Source: Paucibacter sp. KBW04 | GTDB lineage: Bacteria; Pseudomonadota; Gammaproteobacteria; Burkholderiales; Burkholderiaceae_C | DNA length: 64,000 nt | Reading direction: 5' to 3' | Assembly: GCF_003852425.1 (NCBI RefSeq) | Contig: NZ_QAJN01000008.1 | Coordinates: forward strand, 310,001-374,000 | In this document: one piece after another, positions 1-7,731 of the stretch | Numbering within the stretch: position 1 is the stretch's first letter | Layout of the letters: each line of letters opens with the position of its first letter | Program-made: the position numbers and the translations under genes | Notes under the pieces: generated by a model | Databases searched by the model: none | What the model was told of the DNA's origin: nothing | The model's input: only the letters and a program-made list of their open reading frames with translations

Positions 1-489
1 CAGGGCTTGCACCACACAGCCACGCAAGGCCTGGCGCACCGTGCTGACGCAGCCCAAGACCTCGCCTTGGCGCAGCCAGTCGTGGGTGAAGTCCTGGTCG
101 TCCACCACCAACTCCAGGCCAAAGCCTTCTTTCAAACCGGTTTGCACAACGCCGTCCAGGGCAGGCAGCACCCAGGTGGCCAGGCTGTCGGCATTGACGG
201 CGATGCCAATGCGCTCATTGGCCGAAACCCGGCTGCCCAGTTCGCGGGCCATATCGGTACGCATGGCTTGCAGCTGGCGGGCATAGCGCAAAAGCACCTT
301 GCCCGGCTCGGTCAGGCGCAGCGGCCGCGAGCGCACCACCAGCAGCTGGCCGACTTGCGACTCCAGGCTGCGCAGGCGCTGGGAAACGGCGCTTTGGGTG
401 ATGGCCAGGCGTTGGGCGGCCCGCTCGAAGCTGCGTTCATCGGCCAGGGCGGCCAGGCAATCGAGGGCGGACGAATCGAGGTCTTTCAT
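1..489 (-). CDS. argP: ArgP/LysG-type LysR-family transcriptional regulator (3' part outside window)
   Basis: The complement from the ATG at 489 reads as the first 163 codons of a LysR-family regulator and runs off the left edge. It begins MKDLDSSALDCLAAL and has a winged helix-turn-helix at about residues 16-60 (FERAAQRLAITQSAVSQRLR), then the start of the effector domain (RIGIAVNADSLATWVLPAL). The wording matches the ArgP/IciA group, which senses lysine and arginine and activates the arginine/lysine exporter. It is divergent from a LysE/ArgO exporter 76 bp away, the classical argP-argO arrangement, so it very likely controls that gene. The C-terminal half is not visible. Confidence 0.88.
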   Translation of the reverse strand, partial: MKDLDSSALDCLAALADERSFERAAQRLAITQSAVSQRLRSLESQVGQLLVVRSRPLRLTEPGKVLLRYARQLQAMRTDMARELGSRVSANERIGIAVNADSLATWVLPALDGVVQTGLKEGFGLELVVDDQDFTHDWLRQGEVLGCVSTVRQALRGCVVQAL

Positions 490-565
490 AAGTCTGGCTA
501 ATGTACGACTAGAGATATGAATCCGCCTTCTAGTTTGCCCTGATCATGGCCACAATCCGCGCCCA

Positions 566-1198
566 ATGACACCCGAGCAGCCCCTTCCATTCAATGCGCT
601 GATGCAAGGCTGGCTCACCGGGGCCAGCTTGATCATGGCGATTGGCGCGCAGAACGCCTTGGTCCTGCGCCAAGGCTTGATGCGCAGCCATGTGGCGCCG
701 GTAGTGTTCTTCTGCACCCTCTCTGATGTGCTGCTGATCTGCCTGGGCGTGTTCGGCCTGGGCGCCGTGATCGCCAGCAGCCCCCTGGTCTTGAATCTGT
801 TTCGCTGGGGCGGCGCCGTCTTCTTGATTCTGTACGGCCTGCGCGCCGCCCAAAGAGCTTGGGTCGGCGGGGCCGCCTTGCAGGCGGGCGCGAACGCCGC
901 CGCATTGCGCGCCACCCTGCTGACTGCCGCCGCGCTGACCTTTTTGAACCCCCATGTCTATCTAGACACGGTGGTCTTGCTGGGCACTTTGGGGGCGCAG
1001 ATCGCCGCCGAACAGCGCTGGGCCTTCGCCCTGGGCGCCAGCCTGGCCTCGCTGATGTGGTTCAGCCTGCTGGGCTTTGGCGCCGCCGCGGCCGCCGATG
1101 CCCTGCGCAAGCCCTGGGTCTGGCGCGCCATCGACGCCATGGTGGCTGTGCTGATGCTTGTCTTGGGCTTGCAACTGGCTTTAAAGCCGGTGGCCTGA
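566..1198 (+). CDS. argO: LysE/ArgO-family amino-acid exporter
   Basis: A 210-residue inner-membrane protein of the LysE/RhtB superfamily. The N-terminus (GASLIMAIGAQNALVLRQG) carries the family signature of ArgO/LysE, and about six hydrophobic segments follow, including one at the extreme C-terminus. The family exports basic amino acids (arginine, lysine) using the membrane gradient. The divergent ArgP-like regulator at 1-489 supports basic amino acids as substrate. A D-amino-acid dehydrogenase follows 43 bp downstream and may be co-transcribed. Substrate is inferred from family and neighbour. Confidence 0.88.
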   Translation: MTPEQPLPFNALMQGWLTGASLIMAIGAQNALVLRQGLMRSHVAPVVFFCTLSDVLLICLGVFGLGAVIASSPLVLNLFRWGGAVFLILYGLRAAQRAWVGGAALQAGANAAALRATLLTAAALTFLNPHVYLDTVVLLGTLGAQIAAEQRWAFALGASLASLMWFSLLGFGAAAAADALRKPWVWRAIDAMVAVLMLVLGLQLALKPVA

Positions 1199-1241
1199 GC
1201 CGAAAAGAATTCTTGAAATCTAAGTCTTTGGAGTTATCGCA

Positions 1242-2522
1242 ATGAAAGTCGTCGTCCTGGGAGCCGGAATCATCGGCGTGAGCACTGCCTGGTATTTGCT
1301 GGAGCAGGGCCATGAGGTGATCGTCGTGGACCGGCAGAAAGACGCCGCCCTGGAGACCAGCTTTGCCAACGGCGCGCAAATCTCCGTCAGCTTCTGCGAG
1401 CCCTGGGCCAATGCTGGTGCGCCCTTCAAGGTTGCCAAATGGCTTTTGCGCGACGATTCGCCCCTGCTGTTCCGCCCCAAGCTGGACCCCAAGCAGTGGA
1501 TCTGGGGCCTGTCCTTTCTGACCCAGTGCACCACGGCCGCCTTCGAACGCAATGTGGAGCAGCTCGTCCAGCTGGGCCGCTACAGCCACGCCAGCCACAA
1601 GGTTCTGGCGGCCAAGACCGGTATTGAATTTGAGCGCTTGGAGCGCGGCATCCTGCACTTCTTCTCCTCGCAGGCCGACTTTGAAGCGGGTGCGGCCGGT
1701 GCCGAGGTGATGCGTCGCCACGGTGTGGATCGCCGCGTCTTGAATCGCGAGGAGGTCTTGAAGGTCGAGCCGGCCTTGGCCGCGTTTGGCGCGAACATCC
1801 ACGGCGGCACCTTCACGCCCAGCGATGAGTCGGGCGATGCCAAGGTCTTCACCCAGAAGCTGGCCCAGCTCTGCCAAGCGCGCGGCGCCCAGTTCCTGTG
1901 GGAACACGATGTGCTGGCGCTTTCCCGCCAGGGCGATGCCATCGACCAAGTGCAGATCGCCTCCTTGCTGACGGGCGCCAAGCAAAACCTCAAGGCCGAC
2001 GCCTTTGTGGCGGCCATGGGTTCCTACACCCCGGCCCTGGTCAAGCCCTTGGGCGAGTTCCTCAATATCTATCCGGCCAAGGGCTATTCCGCCACCCTGA
2101 AGCTCAAGAAGCCCGAGGCCGCCAGCGTGGTCAGTCTCTTGGACGACACCCGCAAGATCGCCATCTCCCGCCTGGGCGACAGCATCCGCATTGCCGGCAC
2201 GGCCGAGCTGGTGGGCTTTGACACCAACTTGAACAGCCCCACGGCCAAGGTGCGCTGCGACGCCCTGGTGCGCCGTTATGAAGAGCTCTTCCCCGGCGTG
2301 GCCGATCTGAGCGAGCGCAATTACTGGACCGGCCTGCGCCCCAGCACGCCGACCAACATCCCCTATATCGGCCGCAGCCGCAAGGCGAGCAATCTGTGGA
2401 TCAATGCCGGCCACGGCACCCTGGGCTGGACCCATGGTGCCGGCTCCGGCCTGGCCCTGGCCGAGCTGATGGCGGGTCGCCGCCCGGAGATGGACTTCAC
2501 CTTCTACGGCCCCAAGGCCTAA
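1242..2522 (+). CDS. dadA: D-amino-acid dehydrogenase (FAD-dependent, DadA type)
   Basis: 426 residues, the normal DadA length. The N-terminus VVLGAGIIGVSTAWYL is the GxGxxG FAD-binding Rossmann motif. The C-terminal GHGTLGWTHGAGSG is the conserved flavin-contact segment of this DAO-superfamily branch. The enzyme oxidatively deaminates D-amino acids such as D-alanine, passing electrons to the respiratory chain at the inner membrane. A GGAG Shine-Dalgarno lies about 10 bases before the ATG. It follows the exporter gene in the same direction; alanine racemase is elsewhere (42,119-43,228), so no dadAX operon is present here. Confidence 0.92.
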   Translation: MKVVVLGAGIIGVSTAWYLLEQGHEVIVVDRQKDAALETSFANGAQISVSFCEPWANAGAPFKVAKWLLRDDSPLLFRPKLDPKQWIWGLSFLTQCTTAAFERNVEQLVQLGRYSHASHKVLAAKTGIEFERLERGILHFFSSQADFEAGAAGAEVMRRHGVDRRVLNREEVLKVEPALAAFGANIHGGTFTPSDESGDAKVFTQKLAQLCQARGAQFLWEHDVLALSRQGDAIDQVQIASLLTGAKQNLKADAFVAAMGSYTPALVKPLGEFLNIYPAKGYSATLKLKKPEAASVVSLLDDTRKIAISRLGDSIRIAGTAELVGFDTNLNSPTAKVRCDALVRRYEELFPGVADLSERNYWTGLRPSTPTNIPYIGRSRKASNLWINAGHGTLGWTHGAGSGLALAELMAGRRPEMDFTFYGPKA

Positions 2523-2649
2523 GCTTCAAAGCCCATGGCCGGGCGCGGGTCGGCTTAGGCAGATCGGGAAAAAAGGCGTCGGCCGCTACAATCCGCGCCC
2601 CCTCTCCCGTCTTTCGCGCAGGCTCCTGCCTGCGCCTGCTGCCGCCTCC

Positions 2650-3996
2650 ATGAGTTCATCCGTCCCGCAATCCGCCTCTTTCTGCGCCATTGACTTTGGC
2701 ACCTCCAACTCGGCCATCGCCATCCCGCGTGCGGCCGGCGGTGCGGCGCAGCTGGACGTGAGCCAGTCGCCCATGGCCCTGGTGGAACTGGAGCCCGGCC
2801 ATCTGACCATGCCCACGGCAGTGTTTTATTACGTCGACGGCAAGCATGATGCCGACGGCCCGCCGCGTGCCTTCGGCCGCGCGGCCGTGGCGGCGTACAT
2901 TGAGGGGGCGGACGGGCGCTTGATGCGCTCGATGAAGAGCATTCTGGGCTCGGGCCTGATCGACCAAACCACCGATGTGGGCGGTGGCCGTGGCGTTAAG
3001 TATGCCGACATCCTGGCCGGTTACTTGAAGCGTCTGCGCAGCAAGGCTCTGGCCGCCGGCGCCGCCGCGCCGCTGAACAAGGTGGTGCTGGGCCGGCCGG
3101 TGTTTTTTGTGGACGGTGAGCCCGCGCGTGACGCGGCGGCCCAGGCCTCGCTGGAGGCGGCTGCGCATGCGGCCGGATTTGACGAGGTGCATTTCCAGTT
3201 CGAACCCATTGCCGCCGCCTTCGACTTTGAAAGCCAGTGCAGCAGCGAGCAGATCGTGTTGGTGGCCGACATCGGCGGTGGTACCTCGGACTTTTCCGTC
3301 GTCCGTGTGGGGCCACAGCGCGCCCAGCGCCTGGACCGCCGCGACGACATCCTGGCCAATCATGGCGTCCACATCGCCGGTACCGACTTCGACCGCCATG
3401 TCGAGCTGGCCAGCGTGCTGCGCGAGTTCGGCTACCGCTCCCTGGGCCCGGAGCGGGTGGGTTCGCCCGCGCGCGAAGTGCCCAGCGGCGTCTACTTCGA
3501 CCTCGCCACCTGGCATCTGATCAACACCGTCTACAGCCCGCAGCGCGTCGCCGAGCTGCGCAATATGCGCAGCTTCTATGGCAATCTGCAGCATCACCAG
3601 CGCCTGATGACGGTGGTGGAAGACCATCTGGGCCATGAGTTAGCGGCGCGCGCCGAGGGCGCCAAGATCGCCGTCTCCGGGGGCGGCGACACCGTCATCG
3701 ACCTGGGTGTGGTCGAGAACGGGCTGAAGATTGAGCTGTCGGAACAAGTGGCGGTGGCGGCCTTGGATGGCGATATCAACCGCATCGTCCAGGCCGGCCG
3801 CGAGACCGTGACCCAGGCCGGCCTGAAGCCCGAGCAGATCAACGCGCTCTATTTCACCGGCGGCTCCACCGGCCTGCGCCTGTTGGCCGAGCGCATCGCG
3901 GCCGACTACCCCCAAGCCACCCTGGTGCGCGGTGACCGTTTCGCCTCGGTGGCCACGGGCTTGGGCCTGCACGCGGCGCGCTTGTTTGCGCGCTGA
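2650..3996 (+). CDS. Hsp70-family protein, YegD-like
   Basis: 448 residues, matching YegD-type short Hsp70 proteins, which have the actin-like ATPase domain but not a full substrate-binding domain. Visible motifs are the phosphate-1 loop (CAIDFGTSNSAIAI, residues ~12-25), phosphate-2 (VLVADIGGGTSDFSVV, ~199-214) and the adenosine motif (LYFTGGSTGLRLL). Function of YegD is poorly known; a chaperone-like ATPase role is inferred from the fold. A TACAAT hexamer at 2587-2592 with a GC-rich start region could be its -10 element, although no good -35 is seen. A strong hairpin terminator follows. Confidence 0.85.
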   Translation: MSSSVPQSASFCAIDFGTSNSAIAIPRAAGGAAQLDVSQSPMALVELEPGHLTMPTAVFYYVDGKHDADGPPRAFGRAAVAAYIEGADGRLMRSMKSILGSGLIDQTTDVGGGRGVKYADILAGYLKRLRSKALAAGAAAPLNKVVLGRPVFFVDGEPARDAAAQASLEAAAHAAGFDEVHFQFEPIAAAFDFESQCSSEQIVLVADIGGGTSDFSVVRVGPQRAQRLDRRDDILANHGVHIAGTDFDRHVELASVLREFGYRSLGPERVGSPAREVPSGVYFDLATWHLINTVYSPQRVAELRNMRSFYGNLQHHQRLMTVVEDHLGHELAARAEGAKIAVSGGGDTVIDLGVVENGLKIELSEQVAVAALDGDINRIVQAGRETVTQAGLKPEQINALYFTGGSTGLRLLAERIAADYPQATLVRGDRFASVATGLGLHAARLFAR

Positions 3997-4011
3997 TACA
4001 GGCGTTTGCCA

Positions 4012-4046
4012 AGCAAAAGGGCCGCATCATGCGGCCCTTTTGCTTT
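4012..4046. terminator. Bidirectional intrinsic terminator
   Basis: A 15-bp perfect stem (4012-4026 with 4030-4044) around a TCA loop, containing an A-run on the left and a T-run on the right, sits between the convergent Hsp70-like and UPF0149 genes. It can terminate both. Confidence 0.85.
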
Positions 4047-4056
4047 CAATCGAATT

Positions 4057-4869
4057 TCAGTAGCGGCCGCGCGGCGGCGGCCCACGCCGCGCCGGTGGGC
4101 GCTGAGGCGCGGCGGCGCGAGGCTGTGGGCGGCTGATATCGGCCAGCATCAGCGTGGCGACGACCAAGCCTTCGACCGCTTCGCTTACATCTTTGGGCGG
4201 CTCCAGGGTCTCGATCTCTTCCAACAGATCGTCCGCGTCTTCCAGATCCTCGGGGTCCAGATGCATGAAGAGGGTGGCCAGGGGCTCCAGCAGATCGGCC
4301 GCGTCCTCGCGCAGCAGATCAGGGAAGACGTCGGTGGCCAGGGCAAAGCCCGCCACCCAGGAGAAGACTACCTCGGAGGGGTTGGCGTCGTCATCGGCCT
4401 CTTCGTCTTCTTCGTCGAAGGCCAGCTCAAACACCCAGGGATCGAACCATTGGCGATCGACGATGGCCTGGTTCAGCTCCTGGTAGCGACGCTTGACCAG
4501 GCTCAGCAGCTCGCGGCTGTCAAAGCCGGCGGGGGCAGGGCGGCCCTCGCTGTCCAGCACATAGCGCGTCCACTGAAAGGCCTGCACGGCCTTGGGCTGC
4601 AGCAGCACCCCGACCAGATAGCCGTCCAGCATGGAAATATCCAGCGGCTCCAGCGGCGCAGGCACGCGGTCCAACATTTGCTCGAGTTGCGCCATCTCCG
4701 CCTCGCTGAGCGGCTGAATCTGCGGCTTGGCTGCAGGAGCAGGCTTGGCCGCCTGGGCCGGGCGCGCGCCTGCGTGTTGGCCAGGGCGCTGGCCAGGGCG
4801 TGCGCCGCCGGGGCGGCCGGCGGCCGGTCGGTGTTGGGAAGGCGAGCGTGGGGGCTTGGGTGAACTCAT
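4057..4869 (-). CDS. UPF0149 (YgfB/YecA) family protein
   Basis: 270 residues. The first ~48 are low-complexity, rich in Pro, Arg, Gly and Ala. The domain begins near QPLSEAEMAQLEQML and carries the family hallmark DISMLDGYLVGVLLQP, where the small helical YgfB-type domain starts. A very acidic stretch (FDEEDEEADDDAN) follows, then SWVAGFALATDVFPDL typical of the family. The C-terminus is Arg/Pro-rich. No C-terminal SEC-C zinc motif is present, unlike YecA. Function of the family is largely unknown. Convergent with the Hsp70-like gene across a shared terminator. Confidence 0.82.
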   Translation of the reverse strand: MSSPKPPRSPSQHRPAAGRPGGARPGQRPGQHAGARPAQAAKPAPAAKPQIQPLSEAEMAQLEQMLDRVPAPLEPLDISMLDGYLVGVLLQPKAVQAFQWTRYVLDSEGRPAPAGFDSRELLSLVKRRYQELNQAIVDRQWFDPWVFELAFDEEDEEADDDANPSEVVFSWVAGFALATDVFPDLLREDAADLLEPLATLFMHLDPEDLEDADDLLEEIETLEPPKDVSEAVEGLVVATLMLADISRPQPRAAAPQRPPARRGPPPRGRY

Positions 4870-4933
4870 GGCCGTATTGTCCCGCCGATTGGGGATGGCC
4901 GCGCGTCAACGCCTCTCTAGAGTTCGAGCCATT

Positions 4934-5021
4934 GCAGCGCTGGCGCTGCTCAGTTGACCCAACGATGTCCTCAACAGGACTTCTTCCGCCCAAACGGCCT
5001 GCCTGTTTGGGCGTCTTTTTT
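4934..5021 (+). ncRNA. Candidate small RNA ending in an intrinsic terminator
   Basis: Between a left-pointing gene start (4869) and a left-pointing gene end (5038) lie three hairpins in a row: a 7-bp palindrome at 4934-4949, a 5-bp stem with CAAC loop at 4967-4980, and an 8-bp stem at 4988-5012 followed by GTC and six T (5016-5021). The T-tract is on the right, so the terminator serves a rightward transcript, yet no rightward gene lies upstream. A TTGACC hexamer at 4954-4959 has no good -10 partner. A short noncoding transcript is the simplest explanation; antisense termination is the alternative. Confidence 0.35.
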
Positions 5022-5037
5022 GGGCGCGAGCGCAGGC

Positions 5038-5973
5038 TCAGAAGCCCTTCTTCATGCCCTGCTGCAGATGCGCGATCAGCAGCTTGACCGGCCGTGGCGT
5101 CGTGCTGCTCCAGGGGTGGATGGCATAAACAGCGTCGCCGAAAAAGCCCACCGGCCGCCAGTCACTCAAGACCTCGACCAACTCGCCACCTTGCAGGGCC
5201 TGGCTCGCGGTGAAGTCGGGCAGGAGTGTCAGGCCCAAGCCGGCCAGGGCGGCGTCACGCAGGATCTCGCTATTGCTGGCGCGCAGCGGGCCAAGGACTG
5301 GGATGCGCTGGCGTTGCCCATTCGCTGAGCGCTGCTCAAACAGCCAGACCGCCGGCCCCGGCCGTAAATAAGCCAGGCAGGCGTGCTGGCCCAAATCCTC
5401 TGGGTGCTGTGGTGCCGGGTTTGCATGCAGATAGGCTGGGCTAGCCACCAGCAGGGCACGCGAGCTGCAGAGCTTGAAGGCCACATGGGTGTCGGGCGGG
5501 GCGCTGGTGTGGCGGATGGCCAGATCAAAGCCTTCCTGCGTCAGCGGCACCAGGCGGTCACTCAGGTCCAACTCGACCCGGATCTCGGGGTAGCGGGTAA
5601 AAAAACTGTTCAGCAAGGGTGCCACATGCTGGCGGCCCAGGGCCACCGGCGCGGTGACGCGGATCAGGCCGCGCGCCTGGCCCACGGCGTCGCGCGCTGC
5701 GCCCAGGCTGCGGGTGATGTGGGCAAAACTGGCCTCGGTTTCTTCCACCAGGCGCTGGCCGGCCTCGCTCAGGCGCACCGAGCGGGTGGTGCGCGCCACC
5801 AGGGTCTGGCCCATGGCCCGCTCCAGCTCGGCGATGCGCTGGCTCACCGCCGCCTTGGACAGGCCCAGGCGCTGTGCCGCCTTGGTGAAGCTGCCCAGCT
5901 GGGCGATCACGGTCAAGGCGTGGAGCTGGCCCCACAGCACGTCGTGGCGAATCTCGGGAGCTGGCGTTTTCAT
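5038..5973 (-). CDS. LysR-family transcriptional regulator
   Basis: 311 residues, standard LysR length. The helix-turn-helix is at residues ~28-50 (SFTKAAQRLGLSKAAVSQRI), and a LysR substrate domain follows from about residue 95 (GLIRVTAPVALGRQHVAPLL). The wording resembles the CrgA/DsdC-like LysR subgroup common in Burkholderiales. It is divergent from mmsA with 92 bp between starts, and a perfect 9-bp inverted repeat overlaps its own ATG. It therefore probably autoregulates and controls mmsA; the inducer is unknown. Confidence 0.9.
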   Translation of the reverse strand: MKTPAPEIRHDVLWGQLHALTVIAQLGSFTKAAQRLGLSKAAVSQRIAELERAMGQTLVARTTRSVRLSEAGQRLVEETEASFAHITRSLGAARDAVGQARGLIRVTAPVALGRQHVAPLLNSFFTRYPEIRVELDLSDRLVPLTQEGFDLAIRHTSAPPDTHVAFKLCSSRALLVASPAYLHANPAPQHPEDLGQHACLAYLRPGPAVWLFEQRSANGQRQRIPVLGPLRASNSEILRDAALAGLGLTLLPDFTASQALQGGELVEVLSDWRPVGFFGDAVYAIHPWSSTTPRPVKLLIAHLQQGMKKGF

Positions 5974-5998
5974 GATTGTTCATCTTATCGAACAATCA
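5973..5998. promoter_or_regulatory. Candidate LysR operator (perfect 9-bp inverted repeat)
   Basis: TGATTGTTC at 5973-5981 and GAACAATCA at 5990-5998 form a perfect dyad with an 8-base spacer in the divergent LysR/mmsA intergenic region. The left arm touches the LysR start codon. Size and location suit a binding site for the adjacent LysR protein. Confidence 0.6.
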
Positions 5999-6065
5999 AA
6001 TCGGCGAAAGCGGATTGGCAGAAGACCAGGCCCTGCCTAGACTCAGGCCAAACCTGGAGACCTTG

Positions 6066-7592
6066 ATGAGCAACAACCCCACCGCCCCCTACACCAGCAG
6101 CGCCGCACTGACGCATTTCATCAACGGCCAGCCGCAGGCCGCGACCTCGGGCCGCAGCCAAGCCGTCTACAACCCGACGACGGGTGCCGTCGCCCGCCAG
6201 GTGCAGCTGGCCAGCCAGGAGGATGTGAACGCCGCTGTCGCCGCTGCCCAAGCCGCCTTCCCGGCCTGGGCCGATGCGCCGCCGCTGCGCCGCGCGCGGG
6301 TGATGTTCAAGTTCCTGGAGCTGCTCAACCAGCACAAGGACGCCTTGGCCGCCATGATCACCGCCGAGCACGGCAAGGTCTTTACCGACGCCCTGGGCGA
6401 AGTGGCGCGCGGCATCGACATCGTGGAGTTCGCCTGCGGCGCGCCCCAGCTGCTCAAGGGTGACTTCACCGACCAGGTCTCCACCGGCATGGACAACTGG
6501 ACCCTGCGCCAGCCCCTGGGCGTGGTGGCGGGCGTGACGCCCTTCAACTTCCCCTTCATGGTGCCGATGTGGATGGCGCCCATGGCCTTGGTGACCGGCA
6601 ACTGCTTTATCTTGAAGCCCAGCGAGCGCGACCCCTCGCCCAGCTTGTTCGTCGCCGATCTGCTCAAGCAGGCCGGCTTGCCGGACGGCGTGTTCAACGT
6701 CTTGCAAGGCGACAAGCTGGCCGTCGACGGCCTGCTGCACCACCCCGATGTGAAGGCCCTGAGCTTTGTGGGCTCCACCCCCATCGCCCAATACATCTAC
6801 CAAACCGGCGCGGCGCAGGGCAAGCGGGTGCAGGCTCTGGGCGGAGCCAAGAACCATATGGTGGTGATGCCCGATGCCGACATCGATCAAACCATTGATG
6901 CCCTGATCGGCGCGGCTTACGGCTCGGCCGGTGAGCGCTGCATGGCCATCTCGGTGGCGGTGCTGGTGGGCGATGTGGCCGACAAAATCGTGCCTCGCCT
7001 GGCCGAGCGCGCCCACGCCCTGAAGATCAAGAACGGCATGGAGCTGGATGCCGAGATGGGCCCCATCGTCACGGCCGAAGCCCGCGACCGCATCGAAAAC
7101 TACATCGCCACCGGCGTGGCCGAGGGTGCCAGCCTGGTGGTGGACGGCCGCGGTCACAAGGTGGTGGGCTTTGAGAACGGCTTCTTCACCGGTGGCACCT
7201 TGTTCGATCACGTCAAGCCCGAGATGCGCATCTACAAGGAAGAAATCTTCGGCCCGGTGCTGGCCTGTGTGCGCGTGAACGACTTCGCCCAGGCGGTGGA
7301 TCTGGTCAACGCCCATGAGTTTGGCAACGGCGTGGCCTGCTACACCAGCGACGGCAATGTGGCGCGCGAGTTCGCCCGCCGCATCCAGGTCGGCATGGTG
7401 GGCATCAATGTGCCCATCCCCGTGCCCATGGCCTGGCATGGTTTCGGCGGCTGGAAGAAGAGCTTGTTCGGCGATATGCATGCCTATGGCGAGGAAGGCG
7501 TGCGCTTCTACACCAAGCAAAAAAGCATCATGCAGCGCTGGCCCGCCAGCGTGGCCAAGGGCGCCGAGTTCGTGATGCCGCAAAGCCGCTGA
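6066..7592 (+). CDS. mmsA: CoA-acylating methylmalonate-semialdehyde dehydrogenase
   Basis: 508 residues from the ATG at 6066. An in-frame start 90 bases upstream would overlap the operator region and add a non-family extension. The aldehyde-dehydrogenase fold shows the NAD-binding part ([19 protein letters not shown]) and the catalytic cysteine in [14 protein letters not shown]. The family-specific [16 protein letters not shown] near the C-terminus is characteristic of MmsA. The enzyme converts (methyl)malonate semialdehyde to propionyl-CoA or acetyl-CoA in valine, beta-alanine and inositol catabolism. Control by the divergent LysR gene is likely. The usual partner mmsB is not adjacent. Confidence 0.93.
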   Translation: MSNNPTAPYTSSAALTHFINGQPQAATSGRSQAVYNPTTGAVARQVQLASQEDVNAAVAAAQAAFPAWADAPPLRRARVMFKFLELLNQHKDALAAMITAEHGKVFTDALGEVARGIDIVEFACGAPQLLKGDFTDQVSTGMDNWTLRQPLGVVAGVTPFNFPFMVPMWMAPMALVTGNCFILKPSERDPSPSLFVADLLKQAGLPDGVFNVLQGDKLAVDGLLHHPDVKALSFVGSTPIAQYIYQTGAAQGKRVQALGGAKNHMVVMPDADIDQTIDALIGAAYGSAGERCMAISVAVLVGDVADKIVPRLAERAHALKIKNGMELDAEMGPIVTAEARDRIENYIATGVAEGASLVVDGRGHKVVGFENGFFTGGTLFDHVKPEMRIYKEEIFGPVLACVRVNDFAQAVDLVNAHEFGNGVACYTSDGNVAREFARRIQVGMVGINVPIPVPMAWHGFGGWKKSLFGDMHAYGEEGVRFYTKQKSIMQRWPASVAKGAEFVMPQSR

Positions 7593-7632
7593 GGCCGGCT
7601 CGGCCCGGCAGCAGGCGGGCGAGCAGCGCACA

Positions 7633-7671
7633 CCCCCTGCTTTGAGTGGCGGGCCATCCACAAGCAGGGGG
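7633..7671. terminator. Hairpin downstream of mmsA
   Basis: A 10-bp perfect stem (CCCCCTGCTT at 7633-7642 with its complement at 7662-7671) and a 19-base loop lie 41 bp after mmsA. There is no T-tract, so it may be a processing or Rho-dependent site rather than a classic terminator. Confidence 0.45.
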
Positions 7672-7731
7672 ATGGCCGTCTGACTTCGGCTACCCTATGC
7701 GATCCGCCAAGGTTGAGGCTAGAGGCCGCTC

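Noticed and set aside
566-1198. Fusion or duplication with the second LysE/RhtB gene at 36,871
   Set aside because: The two exporters belong to different subgroups with dissimilar N-terminal signatures; not a recent duplication.
1062-2435. 457-codon open frame on the minus strand across dadA
   Set aside because: It is a shadow of the GC-rich dadA codons; composition is Gly/Ala/Gln/His-rich with no family motif, and dadA on the other strand is unmistakable.
5985-7661. 558-codon open frame antisense to mmsA
   Set aside because: Histidine- and glycine-rich antisense translation of a conserved dehydrogenase; no motifs.
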